64,000 nucleotides of DNA. Source: Fulvivirga sp. M361 (GTDB lineage: Bacteria; Bacteroidota; Bacteroidia; Cytophagales; Cyclobacteriaceae). The translations under genes and the position numbers were made by a program. Positions 44,009-53,459 of the stretch are shown one piece after another. Position 1 is the first letter of the stretch, and each line of letters starts with the position of its first letter. Location of the stretch: NCBI RefSeq assembly GCF_007097395.1, contig NZ_VKDC01000034.1, positions 1 through 64,000 on the forward strand, given 5' to 3'. The notes under the pieces are model-generated. The model was not told the DNA's origin and did no database searches. It saw nothing but the letters and a program-made list of their open reading frames with translations.

Positions 44009-44788
44009 ATGTCACAAATAGGCAAAAACATTAAACGCATAAGGTCTGCTAAAAAACTGAATCAAAGTCAGTTTGCCGAAATATTCGGACTAACCCGAGG
44101 TAGTGTAGGGGCTTATGAAGAAGGACGCGCAGAGCCTAAAATCGACACCATCATACAAATAGCCAATAATTTTAGCCTCTCTATAGATCTATTACTTAAC
44201 AAAGAATTAACTGTAAATGACCTTTTTCATTTCGATGTGCTCCACCAAAAATTAGACGAAGCCCATCATTTTCAAAAACCTGCAACACAAGCCTTCAGAA
44301 AAGGGGGAATAGGACTGGTAAGCCTAGAAAATCAATTGGAATACATCGTCAATCATACTAACAAAGATTTTATTTCCCACCTCCCCTACATAGAACTTCC
44401 CATCAATTTCAAAGGAACTACAAGAGCATTTGAGTTAAACGGAAGTGAAATGGAGTACAACCAAAACGGGCTACACCATGGAGACATACTTCTTTGTTTA
44501 CAAACCGTAAAAACAAAAACAAAAACAAAACCCGGTGACGTTTATGTGATTGTTCATAAAGAAGGAATAATCACCCGGCGTTTAAAGTCTGCCGCAAAAT
44601 CGGGAATGAATTTTATAAGTGACGACCCCAATTATGCAGATATAGAATTTGCTACGGATGATATACTGGAGCTATGGAATGTAAAGGGCGCTTACAGCAC
44701 CTATTTAAACCCTCCAAAAATGATTGAAAACAGGGTAATGCTACTTGAGAACAGGCTTAATGAGTTGGAAAAAAAAATCAAATCATAA
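44009..44788 (+). CDS. XRE-family regulator with LexA/S24-like C-terminal domain
   Basis: A 259-residue transcription factor. Residues 4-62 form an XRE helix-turn-helix domain (LNQSQFAEIFGLTRGSVGAY). Residues about 125-215 match the S24/LexA-type self-cleavage fold (AFELNGSEMEYNQNGLHHGD; KPGDVYVIVHKEGIITRRLK). The expected nucleophile Ser is near 146, but the general-base Lys in the TVKRL-type strand appears as Arg (ITRRL), so cleavage may be lost. A leucine-zipper-like helix ends the protein (NRVMLLENRLNELEKKIKS). It is divergent from the pspA operon and is its most likely local regulator. The 3' end overlaps the cardiolipin synthase gene by 6 bp. Confidence 0.85.
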   Translation: MSQIGKNIKRIRSAKKLNQSQFAEIFGLTRGSVGAYEEGRAEPKIDTIIQIANNFSLSIDLLLNKELTVNDLFHFDVLHQKLDEAHHFQKPATQAFRKGGIGLVSLENQLEYIVNHTNKDFISHLPYIELPINFKGTTRAFELNGSEMEYNQNGLHHGDILLCLQTVKTKTKTKPGDVYVIVHKEGIITRRLKSAAKSGMNFISDDPNYADIEFATDDILELWNVKGAYSTYLNPPKMIENRVMLLENRLNELEKKIKS

Positions 44789-46240
44789 CAAAGGACTGAC
44801 TATTCTGGCCATTGATTCTTTTATTTTCGACTGAACAGGTCTTTTTCTAAACTCATCCAGTTCAAGTTTTTTACTGGAAGAAAGGTCATCCAAAAAGGAC
44901 GCTTCCAGCTTTGAAACAGCTTGTTCATCATACATTAAGGCATTCACTTCAAAGTTTTTATCAAAACTTCTCAAATCCATATTTGCCGTACCCACTGACC
45001 CGAATATGCCATCTACCATTAATATCTTCCCATGATTAAAGCCTTTCTGGTAAATATAGATATCTACTCCGGCATGTAGCAATCCGGCAACGAACGACAT
45101 AGAACTCCAAAGGTGAACAGAAATATCCGAACGCCCGGGAAGCAGGACCTTTACCTTTACCCCACTTAAAGCCGCTGTCTTCAATGCAGTGAGAATACTT
45201 TCATTAGGAATAAAGTAAGGGGTAGAAATATAGATGTGATGTTCTGCAGTGACAATAGCCATAAAATAAGTTTGCATAATACTGGCCCAATCCGAATCCG
45301 GTCCACTGGCTGTAATTTGCACCAAGTGCTCATCATCAACATCATGTTTTGGGAAATAGCGCATATCGTTTAAAGACGTCTGGCTCACAAAGTACCAGTC
45401 GGTAAGAAACACCGCCTGTAAGCTATGTACCGCATCACCTTCCAGCTTAACGTGCGTATCTCTCCAAAAACCCACTTCTTTTGCTCCGTGAATATACTTA
45501 TCTGCTACATTGATCCCTCCAACATACCCTACAATACCGTCTACAATAAGTATCTTCCTGTGATTTCTATAGTTAATACGGTGTGTGAACATAGGAAACC
45601 TGACAGGCATAAATGCCTTTACTTCAATTCCTGCATCTTCTAACGTATTAATAAACTTTTTTCGCAATCCCCAACTACCTACATCATCATAAATAAACCT
45701 CACCTCTACGCCCTTTTTAGCCTTTTCCATCAGCAAAGCAGCTATTTTATTTCCTATTTCATCCTCCTCATATATATAGTACTCCAAATGGATGTGATCC
45801 TTTGCTGCATTTATAGCTTCAAGAATGGAGGCGAAGGTATCTAAACCATTATTTAAAACTTCTATCTTATTCTTATGGGTAAGCAATGCCTTACTGTTAT
45901 TGATCAGAAGCCGCATGATATGTTTTTTATTCCTGAGTTTCGGGTCCCTTTGAATAAGATCATTCTCCAGATCATCCATCTGATAAGGCTCAAATGTTTT
46001 GATACTTAGATAATCCGTTAGCCCTTTTCTGGAGAAAAGTTTTTCTTTTCTGAAATTTCGCCCAAAGTTCAAATACAACACCATACCCAGCACAGGAAGC
46101 AATATGACAACGATCAGCCAGGAAATGGTTTTTATAGGGTTATTATCTTCCAGTATAATGATGAATACCGTAAACAGGATAGTAGCAAGGTAGGAAATGC
46201 TAAAAACCAGGGTGAGTATGTTATAAGCGTTCCAGGTCAT
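44783..46240 (-). CDS. cls: Cardiolipin synthase
   Basis: A 485-residue phospholipase-D-superfamily enzyme that condenses two phosphatidylglycerols to cardiolipin at the inner membrane. Two N-terminal membrane helices (to about residue 60) precede two HKD motifs: NHRKILIVDG (about 225) and NHGKILMVDG (about 405), both with complete HxKxxxxD, each followed by the GGIN or GTANMD stretch. Length and layout match bacterial ClsA types. It is not obviously in an operon: DinB is 156 bp upstream and the XRE gene converges. Confidence 0.93.
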   Translation of the reverse strand: MTWNAYNILTLVFSISYLATILFTVFIIILEDNNPIKTISWLIVVILLPVLGMVLYLNFGRNFRKEKLFSRKGLTDYLSIKTFEPYQMDDLENDLIQRDPKLRNKKHIMRLLINNSKALLTHKNKIEVLNNGLDTFASILEAINAAKDHIHLEYYIYEEDEIGNKIAALLMEKAKKGVEVRFIYDDVGSWGLRKKFINTLEDAGIEVKAFMPVRFPMFTHRINYRNHRKILIVDGIVGYVGGINVADKYIHGAKEVGFWRDTHVKLEGDAVHSLQAVFLTDWYFVSQTSLNDMRYFPKHDVDDEHLVQITASGPDSDWASIMQTYFMAIVTAEHHIYISTPYFIPNESILTALKTAALSGVKVKVLLPGRSDISVHLWSSMSFVAGLLHAGVDIYIYQKGFNHGKILMVDGIFGSVGTANMDLRSFDKNFEVNALMYDEQAVSKLEASFLDDLSSSKKLELDEFRKRPVQSKIKESMARIVSPLL

Positions 46241-46395
46241 ATTACTGATCTATTGAAAAGCCCGCTCCGCTAAGATAGCCCACCTGATCAAAACCTCCTT
46301 ATTTAAGGCACTTGATATCCAGCTTATTGTTAATAGTAATACATCAAAACACCCTGTCCTTTTTACAAAAGGTTTTCAATCCAGGAAATTACCGG

Positions 46396-47610
46396 TCAAA
46401 TTCTTCTGTTTGCCAGCAAAGGTGGCGGCTCTCCTTTAAAAGGATTAAACCGGCTGATCGTTTTTGCCTCTATTCCCGCCGCCCTGAGCAGGCTTCTGTC
46501 TCCATGTTTATCTCTTATCCAATCCATGGCCTGGTAAAGGTTGATCATTTCCAGGGAATCTTCAAATAAATTGATTTGATACCCTCCATTTACCAAATGA
46601 CTAAATCTCACACCAATAAGCCTGACCAGCAATCGTTTATTATATAATTTATCAAACAGCTCCGTGACCCTGGGAATCAATATATGATCTGCTGAAGAAT
46701 AAGGTATTTTGGACTGCAGCGTATATGTATTAAAATCAGAGTATCTCACTTTAACAGTAATACATGCCGTCAGTTTTTCACCTCTGCGCAGTTGAAATGC
46801 CAGGTTCTCCGCCATCGCCAGTATTATCCCCTTAAGCTTTTCTACATCCGTGGTGTCTTTATCAAAGGTGCGCTCTGTAGAGATTGATTTTCGTTCAGAA
46901 TAGGGGATTACAGGAGAGCTGTCAACCCCATTCGCTTTATTCCATATGGATACACCATTTTTTCCAAATACGTTTTGCATTAACTCAAGGGGCATTTCCT
47001 GTATCGATTTTATCTTCTGCACTCCCAGACTACATAACGTATGGTAGGTCTTCTCTCCTATCATAGGGATCTTCTTTACAGAAAGAGGGGCTAAAAATGG
47101 CTTTTCAACTCCCTGATCGATCTGCATTTGGTTATTAGGCTTAGCTTCTCCCGTAGCCACTTTTGAGACCGTTTTATTACCCGACAAACCAAATGAAATA
47201 GGCAGTCCTGTATCTATCATAATTTTCTTCCTCAACCCTGAAGCTATTTTATAGCTATTGAAAAAGCGATCCATCCCTGAAAGGTCAGCATAAAACTCAT
47301 CAATAGACGTTTTTTCGTATACAGGGACGCTCTCTTTTATGATCTCCGTTACTTCTTCAGACTTTTTACTATAAATACCGGAATTACCCCTGATTTGAAT
47401 CGCCTCCGGACAAAGCTGTTTTGCCATTTTCATAGGCATGGCAGAATGTATCCCAAATACGCGCGCCTCATAACTACAAGATGCCACTACCCCCCTGTCC
47501 GTAACACCTCCTATAAGGATAGGCTTACCCACTAACTTCCTATCCAACAATCGCTCACAGGAAACAAAAAAAGTATCCAGATCCATGTGAAGAATTGAGC
47601 GGTGTGTCAT
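46396..47610 (-). CDS. dinB: DNA polymerase IV (Y-family, translesion)
   Basis: A 404-residue Y-family polymerase. The first catalytic aspartates are in ILHMDLDTFFVSCE (with Phe at the steric-gate position) and the acidic pair in SIDEFYADLSG; FGLSGNKTVSKVATGEAKP is the palm/fingers block, and the little-finger domain follows after about 235. A QINLF motif near 345-349 probably binds the sliding clamp. It makes error-prone copies across damaged DNA. An inverted repeat of TTAGT/ACTAA half-sites just upstream suggests repression, as expected for a damage-induced gene. Confidence 0.94.
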   Translation of the reverse strand: MTHRSILHMDLDTFFVSCERLLDRKLVGKPILIGGVTDRGVVASCSYEARVFGIHSAMPMKMAKQLCPEAIQIRGNSGIYSKKSEEVTEIIKESVPVYEKTSIDEFYADLSGMDRFFNSYKIASGLRKKIMIDTGLPISFGLSGNKTVSKVATGEAKPNNQMQIDQGVEKPFLAPLSVKKIPMIGEKTYHTLCSLGVQKIKSIQEMPLELMQNVFGKNGVSIWNKANGVDSSPVIPYSERKSISTERTFDKDTTDVEKLKGIILAMAENLAFQLRRGEKLTACITVKVRYSDFNTYTLQSKIPYSSADHILIPRVTELFDKLYNKRLLVRLIGVRFSHLVNGGYQINLFEDSLEMINLYQAMDWIRDKHGDRSLLRAAGIEAKTISRFNPFKGEPPPLLANRRI

Positions 47611-47620
47611 ATGGTAAAAA

Positions 47621-47646
47621 TACTAAAAATATTAGTTTTAACTAAT
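47621..47646 (-). promoter_or_regulatory. Candidate operator in front of dinB
   Basis: Three half-sites ACTAA, TTAGT, ACTAA follow one another within 26 bases; ATTAGTT-TT-AACTAAT (47631-47646) is a perfect 7+7 inverted repeat. It lies 11 to 36 bases before the dinB start codon, a typical repressor position for a damage-inducible gene. Confidence 0.5.
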
Positions 47647-47837
47647 TTTAAAAAATTAACACCTTATAAATCAGTTACTAACAATGCCAAAAATCACACA
47701 TAAAACATTCGAAATGGCTCGATTCCTTACATCAAGCTAACAAAAGAGCATTCTCATCTGTTTTTGTTCAATTGATTTAACCAAATTACTGCCACAAATA
47801 AGTAAACTATGAAATATGTACACGTAGTTCATTTTTA

Positions 47838-48470
47838 ATGAAACTCAAAATATTAACATATACAATTCTGTTTGTCAGCATATTATCTCTTATAGGGCTA
47901 ATGTTTTGGAAACAAGAATATAAATTTCTTCAGCCGACGCCAATACCTGAAAATTTAAAAACCATACATAAGGGTGATACGCTGGATATTCCTTTTTTAA
48001 GAACATTTCAAAAAAACACCTATATCCATTTTTACAACTATGATTGCCCATGCTCCAGGTTTAATATAAAGGAGTTTCAGGCCATGGTGAGAAAATACGA
48101 TGATCAGATAAAGTTCATTGCAGTGCTTCAAACTGAAGATAACGATGCAAAAGCAATAAAAAAATTTAAGAAAAAATATGACCTGGGGATAGAGACCTTA
48201 CTGGACCCGAAAGGAGAAATTGCCCATACTTTGGGTGTCTACAGTACTCCGCAAGCTGTTATTCTGAAAGGAAACACTTTATTCTACAAAGGCAACTACA
48301 ACAAGGCACGATTTTGCTTATCCAAAAATACCCGGTTTGCTGAATTAGCCCTGGCTGCACTTCTTAATAATGAACCCTCTCCTTCCTTTCCAGCTATTGC
48401 AGAAATTGCATATGGCTGTGAGTTACCCATAAATTCCACCCCAAAAAAACGTTTTTATAACCTTTTTTAA
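47838..48470 (+). CDS. Membrane-anchored thioredoxin-like protein with CPC motif
   Basis: A 210-residue protein with an N-terminal helix (about 5-23) and a thioredoxin fold. The active-site region reads YDCPCSRFNIKEF, a CxC variant of the usual CxxC, at about residues 71-73. Later blocks fit AhpC/TlpA-type proteins (FIAVLQTEDNDAKAIKKF; GETLLDPKGEIAHTLGVYST; PQAVIL with the cis-Pro). It probably acts in the periplasm in thiol-disulfide or peroxide chemistry. The next gene starts 3 bp after its stop codon, which ties it to a GAF/PAS sensor. I know homologues only as DUF6436-type redoxins. Confidence 0.75.
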   Translation: MKLKILTYTILFVSILSLIGLMFWKQEYKFLQPTPIPENLKTIHKGDTLDIPFLRTFQKNTYIHFYNYDCPCSRFNIKEFQAMVRKYDDQIKFIAVLQTEDNDAKAIKKFKKKYDLGIETLLDPKGEIAHTLGVYSTPQAVILKGNTLFYKGNYNKARFCLSKNTRFAELALAALLNNEPSPSFPAIAEIAYGCELPINSTPKKRFYNLF

Positions 48471-48473
48471 AAA

Positions 48474-50258
48474 ATGATTTATATGGATTATACTGAACAA
48501 GTAAAAACTTTTTTCAACAAAATTTATTCAAAATCAAATAAGGTCATTGAGGTATTACTGATAGGTTATTTCCTTTTTGGCATCTTTCTTTCCTTTTTTT
48601 ATGACACTTATTTTGTGGGGATTAGTGTCGGTTTGCTCAACCTGACTTTATATTTCAGCGCTAAAGCCTTTTTCAAAGGCAGCAGGATCAATCAATACAT
48701 CGCCAGCCTTGTAGCTGGTATTTTTATGGCCCAGTTCATCTATCAAATGCACGGCATGTTTGAAATGCATTTCACAGCATTCATAGCTATCATAGCTTTG
48801 ATCACTTATCAGAATAAGTATGCATTTCTGCCTCAATTGATCTTTGTGCTGATCCATCACTCAGTATTTGCTTACATTCAATACATTGGGGTAGTCAATG
48901 AAAATGAAGCCTATCAACAGATATACTTTACACAACTTGAGTATATGGACTTAACTACCTTTTCCTTCCATGTCGGCCTGTATGGCATAGGCATTGTCCT
49001 GGCTATTTCTTATACACACATCCTTGAGAATAATACAACCCAAAATGCAGAAAGCATCATTAAGCTAAGGGAAATGGAGGAGAGGATGCTGGACAATATT
49101 CAATTTGCCAATAACATCGCTGAAGGCAGCTATGAGACAGCTTATGAACCGAACGAAGATGATAAAATGGGATCGGCCTTACTTAACATGCGTGATAACC
49201 TTAAATACAGTACAGAACGGGAAGGTCAGGAAAAGTTTATCAATGTTGGTATTGCAGAAATCAGTGAGATCATAAGAAAGTATTCAGAAAACCTGGATGA
49301 CCTTTCTTTTAATGTTATCTCTTATTTGTCCAAGTACTTGAAAGTTAATCAGGGAGGTATATTTATCTTAATGGATGATGGTGAAGAGAAGTACCTGGAA
49401 TTAAAAGGGTGTTATGCATATAACCGTAAAAAGTTTGCTGAAAAACGTGTTGCAATTGGTCAGGGACTTGTAGGACAATGTTATATAGAAAAAAGTATTA
49501 TCCGCCTTAAAGAAATCCCGCAAGACTATATCTCCATTACCTCAGGGCTGGGGGAATCTACTCCCAGTAACCTCATTATTGTACCTATTATGAATGATCA
49601 GATCATAGAAGGTGTGATGGAATTGGCTTCATTTCGTGATTTCAATGAATATGAGATCGAATTTCTGAATAAAGTGAGTAAGAGTATCGCTGCCATCATC
49701 ACTTCTGCAAAAGTAAATGAGCGAACTAAGGTGCTTTATGAGCAATCTCGTGAGCAGGCAGAGATCATGAAATCACAGGAGGAAGAGATGCGGCAGAACA
49801 TGGAAGAGCTCTCAGCCACACAAGAAGAAATGGAAAGGAAATCTTCAGAGTTTGAAAGTCGATTCAATGCTTTAAATGAGAGTGGGATAGGTTCAATAGA
49901 ATTTGATATCACAGGAACTATTATAGATGCAAATGATTCATTCTGTGACCTAATGAAATATTCTAAAGAAGAGCTTAAAGGGTATCATCACAAAATATTT
50001 GTAGACCCTGAATACTCAAAAAGTAAAGAATATCAAAAATTTTGGAAAGACCTGGCGAATGGCATTGCATATAAAGGAGAATTAGTTCGCTACACCAAGT
50101 TGGGTAAGCTTATTCATTTGTATGGTACATATAAAGTGTTATATGATCGAAGTGGTAAGCCAAATGCAGTTTTAAAATTTGTGTTTGATATAACACCTTA
50201 TGTAAAAGGCAATGAATCATCACAACAAAAAGGTAAACTAGCTGATTCTGTCAGCTAA
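48474..50258 (+). CDS. Membrane GAF-PAS sensor protein without an output domain
   Basis: A 594-residue protein. About six hydrophobic helices fill residues 20-190. A HAMP-like linker (MLDNIQFANNIAEGSYETAY) is followed by a GAF domain (about 265-420; LKVNQGGIFILMDDGEEKYL, GQGLVGQCYIEKSIIRL), a coiled coil (about 425-460; MRQNMEELSATQEEMERK) and a PAS domain (about 465-580; NALNESGIGSIEFDITGTII). There is no histidine kinase, GGDEF, EAL or HTH domain after the PAS domain, so it must signal through protein contacts. The ATG overlaps an alternate start four codons later. It is co-transcribed with the thioredoxin-like gene, suggesting redox or membrane sensing. Confidence 0.8.
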   Translation: MIYMDYTEQVKTFFNKIYSKSNKVIEVLLIGYFLFGIFLSFFYDTYFVGISVGLLNLTLYFSAKAFFKGSRINQYIASLVAGIFMAQFIYQMHGMFEMHFTAFIAIIALITYQNKYAFLPQLIFVLIHHSVFAYIQYIGVVNENEAYQQIYFTQLEYMDLTTFSFHVGLYGIGIVLAISYTHILENNTTQNAESIIKLREMEERMLDNIQFANNIAEGSYETAYEPNEDDKMGSALLNMRDNLKYSTEREGQEKFINVGIAEISEIIRKYSENLDDLSFNVISYLSKYLKVNQGGIFILMDDGEEKYLELKGCYAYNRKKFAEKRVAIGQGLVGQCYIEKSIIRLKEIPQDYISITSGLGESTPSNLIIVPIMNDQIIEGVMELASFRDFNEYEIEFLNKVSKSIAAIITSAKVNERTKVLYEQSREQAEIMKSQEEEMRQNMEELSATQEEMERKSSEFESRFNALNESGIGSIEFDITGTIIDANDSFCDLMKYSKEELKGYHHKIFVDPEYSKSKEYQKFWKDLANGIAYKGELVRYTKLGKLIHLYGTYKVLYDRSGKPNAVLKFVFDITPYVKGNESSQQKGKLADSVS

Positions 50259-50272
50259 TCCCCTGATCCGGG

Positions 50273-50875
50273 TTAGCGGCAATACTTTTTGACGAGGTCA
50301 TCGGCCTGATCAGCCCCTAATGACTTTGCCAAATTAAAATCTGCACAGGCTTTGCTGGTTTGCTTTTTATAGACGCGTAGTGAGCCCCTGGAAAGGTAAG
50401 CATCTGCAAACTCTTTGTTGATACTTATGGCAGCGTTATAAGAAGTAAGTGCTTCATCTAACTGACCTAGTTTCTGGTGTGCTTTGCCTTTTAGCGTGTA
50501 AGCCAATACGTTGTTTGCGTCAAATTCTAAGGCTTTATCGGAGAAGAAAATAGTATTTTCATAGTCTTTCAGGCGATGGTAGTAATCATTGGCAATACTC
50601 AGGTATCCGTTAATATTTAGGGGATCTTCTTTGATAACCTTCCTGAAATCCGTGAGCGCTTTATCATATTGTCCTAACTCTTCATAGGCCCTTCCTCTAT
50701 TGTATATAGTTTTGATGTCTCTTGGCTGCATGCGCAAATATTCCGTGTAGGCGGCTATGGCCTCCTGATATTTCCCTTCTTTGAAATGCTGATCTCCCAG
50801 TTCGGAATTTTCATTTTTGCAAGAAGATAGGGTCAGGCACCCGATTAACGCAACTAATAAATATATTCTCTTCAT
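50273..50875 (-). CDS. TPR-repeat lipoprotein
   Basis: A 200-residue lipoprotein (lipobox LTLSSC) made of about five tetratricopeptide repeats (HFKEGKYQEAIAAYTEYLRM; AYEELGQYDKALTDFRKVIK; GKAHQKLGQLDEALTSYNAA), a scaffold for protein contacts on the periplasmic side of a membrane. No partner is visible; the gene stands alone. A stem around GCTAA/TTAGC in the 15 bp between it and the convergent GAF-PAS gene may terminate both. Confidence 0.8.
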   Translation of the reverse strand: MKRIYLLVALIGCLTLSSCKNENSELGDQHFKEGKYQEAIAAYTEYLRMQPRDIKTIYNRGRAYEELGQYDKALTDFRKVIKEDPLNINGYLSIANDYYHRLKDYENTIFFSDKALEFDANNVLAYTLKGKAHQKLGQLDEALTSYNAAISINKEFADAYLSRGSLRVYKKQTSKACADFNLAKSLGADQADDLVKKYCR

Positions 50876-50945
50876 CAATACCATCTTTATAAAAAAAGTG
50901 GCACTGTATACAACGCCACGGGCCGCAAAGATATGGAATAATTTG

Positions 50946-51686
50946 TCAAATGGATTTTAAAAACGTCTCAACTGCTTGCCAATACTCTCTGGAATCTGAA
51001 AACTTTTCCCAAAGCGCGCGTGCGCCATGGTTACCGGCAGTATCAGGAATAAAATACTTCTTTTTATCGGAAGGAATAGCCACATAAATACCCCACCAAT
51101 TATTCTTCTCTCCTTTTGCAGAAGTGATAAAAACCGGTTGATGGATCTTTATAGCACTAGAAGTAACAAAGTCCCTGGGTTTACCCTGTGATACAAAGTA
51201 TTCTCCAGGAGAAAATGCTAATGCAGCAGATACCAGGTCAGACATGTCTCCGGCTATTTTAAGCGTTAATGCCGAAGAATATGAACTCCCCCATACTATA
51301 AGCTTACCTTCTGCAAAATTTGCTGAAGCGTAGCGTATAGCCGCTTCCATATCTGGTAGTGAATGGACATATTGTGTTTCTTTCATTGCTTTCACTGCAT
51401 TCTGCTTAGTGATATTCTGTACATCATTGACACTACCTCCTGACCGAAGGTCTACAGCCATACAGTTGTACCCTAACTTATTAAGTCTTGGGGCTATTTC
51501 AATATATTCTCCTCTGCTCCAGTTTGCCTGATGAAATAGAATAATAAAAGGCGCCGTCTTTGGGTGGACTATATAAAGTTCAGCCGCTACCTGCAATCCG
51601 TCTGCAGATTCAAAATAAATGGTCTCTGCTTTGTGGATAGTATAAGAAGTAAAAATCAGAGTAATTCCAAATAGATATTTGATCAT
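50946..51686 (-). CDS. Exported alpha/beta hydrolase
   Basis: A 246-residue protein with a signal peptide and an alpha/beta-hydrolase fold. The nucleophile elbow reads WGSSYSSAL (about residue 129, G-x-S-x-S), an HQANWSRGE block corresponds to the oxyanion-hole region, and a Gly-His near the end (TAGNHGARAL) gives the catalytic His. Similar proteins are annotated as dienelactone-hydrolase-like or prolyl-oligopeptidase-like. It probably cleaves small esters or peptides in the periplasm. It follows the DUF3108 gene by 51 bp. Confidence 0.75.
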   Translation of the reverse strand: MIKYLFGITLIFTSYTIHKAETIYFESADGLQVAAELYIVHPKTAPFIILFHQANWSRGEYIEIAPRLNKLGYNCMAVDLRSGGSVNDVQNITKQNAVKAMKETQYVHSLPDMEAAIRYASANFAEGKLIVWGSSYSSALTLKIAGDMSDLVSAALAFSPGEYFVSQGKPRDFVTSSAIKIHQPVFITSAKGEKNNWWGIYVAIPSDKKKYFIPDTAGNHGARALWEKFSDSREYWQAVETFLKSI

Positions 51687-51737
51687 AGTAAAGATTTTTG
51701 ATATTTAGTTTGGGTAAGACCAACTCTGATAGCATTC

Positions 51738-52553
51738 TTATTTAACCAGATTTAATGGGTTTTTTACATTTTCGTAGGATTTCAACTCTACTCCAACGTT
51801 ACCAATAAACATTTTAGCCTGGACTTTTAAAGGGACTTTGTTTTCATCATCAGATATCCAGGCCAGAATAGAATCCTCTCCATCAAAAAGTTCATTATTA
51901 GGCATGATAGGTTCTAACTTTATCGCCTTAAACTTTCCTGCTTTGGTCTTGATCTTATCTTTACCTCTATACTTGATATCCAATTCATAGAATGCATCTT
52001 CGAAAAATCCCGATATCCTGAATATATCCCCTTTGGCCATGGAAGAAAAGTCTATAGTTCTGAGGTATAAATACCCCGCCAGCATATCCCTTACTTCTTT
52101 AGGAGCTACATATACCTTAGGTTCTTTGAATTCACCTGTTTTCTTATTCTTGACTTTGGCTTCTATCAGGTTCACTCTATGGTCAAAACGTACCACTTCA
52201 TCTTTTTTATACCCTCCCTCTCTTATCTTTCGGTATGAAATATGGGGAACTAACGCAGAAGAATCCACATAGGCACCCCAATGATCGTTGACATTGGCAA
52301 CCCAGTCTACCATACCGGTGGTTTTTCCATAGATATCTACTTTATAACAATCTCTATGGTTGACTTTATAGAATTTATTATCGATGAGCATTTCAGCCTC
52401 TCCAATATTGAATATTCCAAAACTGATTTTATACTCTAGCTTTTCACCCCGGGCAAAGCTTTTATAGGGAATTGACTTATAGATGGAATCATCACTTACC
52501 GTAAATGAGGCAAGCGTAACTAAAAGTAATAATGAGTAAAATAGCTTTGCCAT
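51738..52553 (-). CDS. DUF3108 exported protein
   Basis: A 271-residue protein with a signal peptide and the body of the DUF3108 family (FARGEKLEYKISFGIFNIGE; VNDHWGAYVDSSALVPHISY; DILDIDKDRKFR-type strands). Family members are exported and widespread in Bacteroidota and Proteobacteria, with lipid-binding or envelope roles suspected but not shown. The gene ends 51 bp before the alpha/beta hydrolase gene in the same direction; it follows dapD. Confidence 0.8.
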   Translation of the reverse strand: MAKLFYSLLLLVTLASFTVSDDSIYKSIPYKSFARGEKLEYKISFGIFNIGEAEMLIDNKFYKVNHRDCYKVDIYGKTTGMVDWVANVNDHWGAYVDSSALVPHISYRKIREGGYKKDEVVRFDHRVNLIEAKVKNKKTGEFKEPKVYVAPKEVRDMLAGYLYLRTIDFSSMAKGDIFRISGFFEDAFYELDIKYRGKDKIKTKAGKFKAIKLEPIMPNNELFDGEDSILAWISDDENKVPLKVQAKMFIGNVGVELKSYENVKNPLNLVK

Positions 52554-52610
52554 AGTCTTTAGCCGCTTTGTTCGTTAATACAATCAGGGTCAACAAAGTA
52601 AGTGCCAAAA

Positions 52611-53423
52611 TTAAACTGCCACATTATTTTCTCTTAATGCGTCATTCAGAGACGTTTTTTTGTCAGTGCTCTCTTTTCTGGTGCCAATAATAAGTGCACA
52701 AGGCACTTGAAATTCACCTGCTTTAAACTTCTTAGTATATGAACCCGGTATAACCACGGAACGTTCAGGCACGTGCCCTTTCATCTCAACCGGCTCATCT
52801 CCTGTCACGTCTATGATCTTAGAGCTGGCTGTAAGCACTACATTCGCACCAAGTACTGCTTCTTTTCCGACCCGTATACCTTCCACCACTATACAACGCG
52901 AGCCAATAAAGGCATTATCCTCAATAATAACGGGAGCTGCCTGAACAGGTTCCAAAACACCTCCAATTCCTACTCCGCCACTTAGGTGTACATTTTTACC
53001 GATCTGCGCACAGCTACCCACTGTGGCCCAGGTATCCACCATTGTACCGCTGTCTACATATGCACCGATATTTACATAGGAAGGCATCATCACCACTCCT
53101 TCGTTGATAAAAGATCCATACCTGGCTATGGCGTGAGGCACTACTCTTACCCCTAATTTTTTATAGTTATTTTTTAACCTGATCTTGTCATGAAACTCAA
53201 ATGGCCCCACCTCTATGGTTTGCATTTTCATCAATGGGAAATACAAAATGACTGCTTTTTTTATCCATTCGTTCACCACCCATTCGCTGCCATTAGGAGA
53301 CGCCACACGTATTCTTCCATGGTCAAGATCATCTAGTATAGTTTTGATAGCTATTTGGACGTCTTTTTCGCTAAGTAATGATCGATCATCCCAAGCTTTT
53401 TCTACAATTTCCCTTAATTCCAT
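52611..53423 (-). CDS. dapD: Tetrahydrodipicolinate N-succinyltransferase
   Basis: A 270-residue left-handed beta-helix enzyme that succinylates tetrahydrodipicolinate on the way to lysine and diaminopimelate, and so to peptidoglycan. The hexapeptide repeats are clear (YVNIGAYVDSGTMVDTWATV, GVLEPVQAAPVIIEDNAFIG), and the C-terminal end ALIIGTRKESTDKKTSLND is characteristic. Length is as expected for DapD. No other lysine genes are nearby. Confidence 0.95.
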   Translation of the reverse strand: MELREIVEKAWDDRSLLSEKDVQIAIKTILDDLDHGRIRVASPNGSEWVVNEWIKKAVILYFPLMKMQTIEVGPFEFHDKIRLKNNYKKLGVRVVPHAIARYGSFINEGVVMMPSYVNIGAYVDSGTMVDTWATVGSCAQIGKNVHLSGGVGIGGVLEPVQAAPVIIEDNAFIGSRCIVVEGIRVGKEAVLGANVVLTASSKIIDVTGDEPVEMKGHVPERSVVIPGSYTKKFKAGEFQVPCALIIGTRKESTDKKTSLNDALRENNVAV

Positions 53424-53459
53424 TTATTGATATGAATTTATCTTTTATTATTACTTCCT

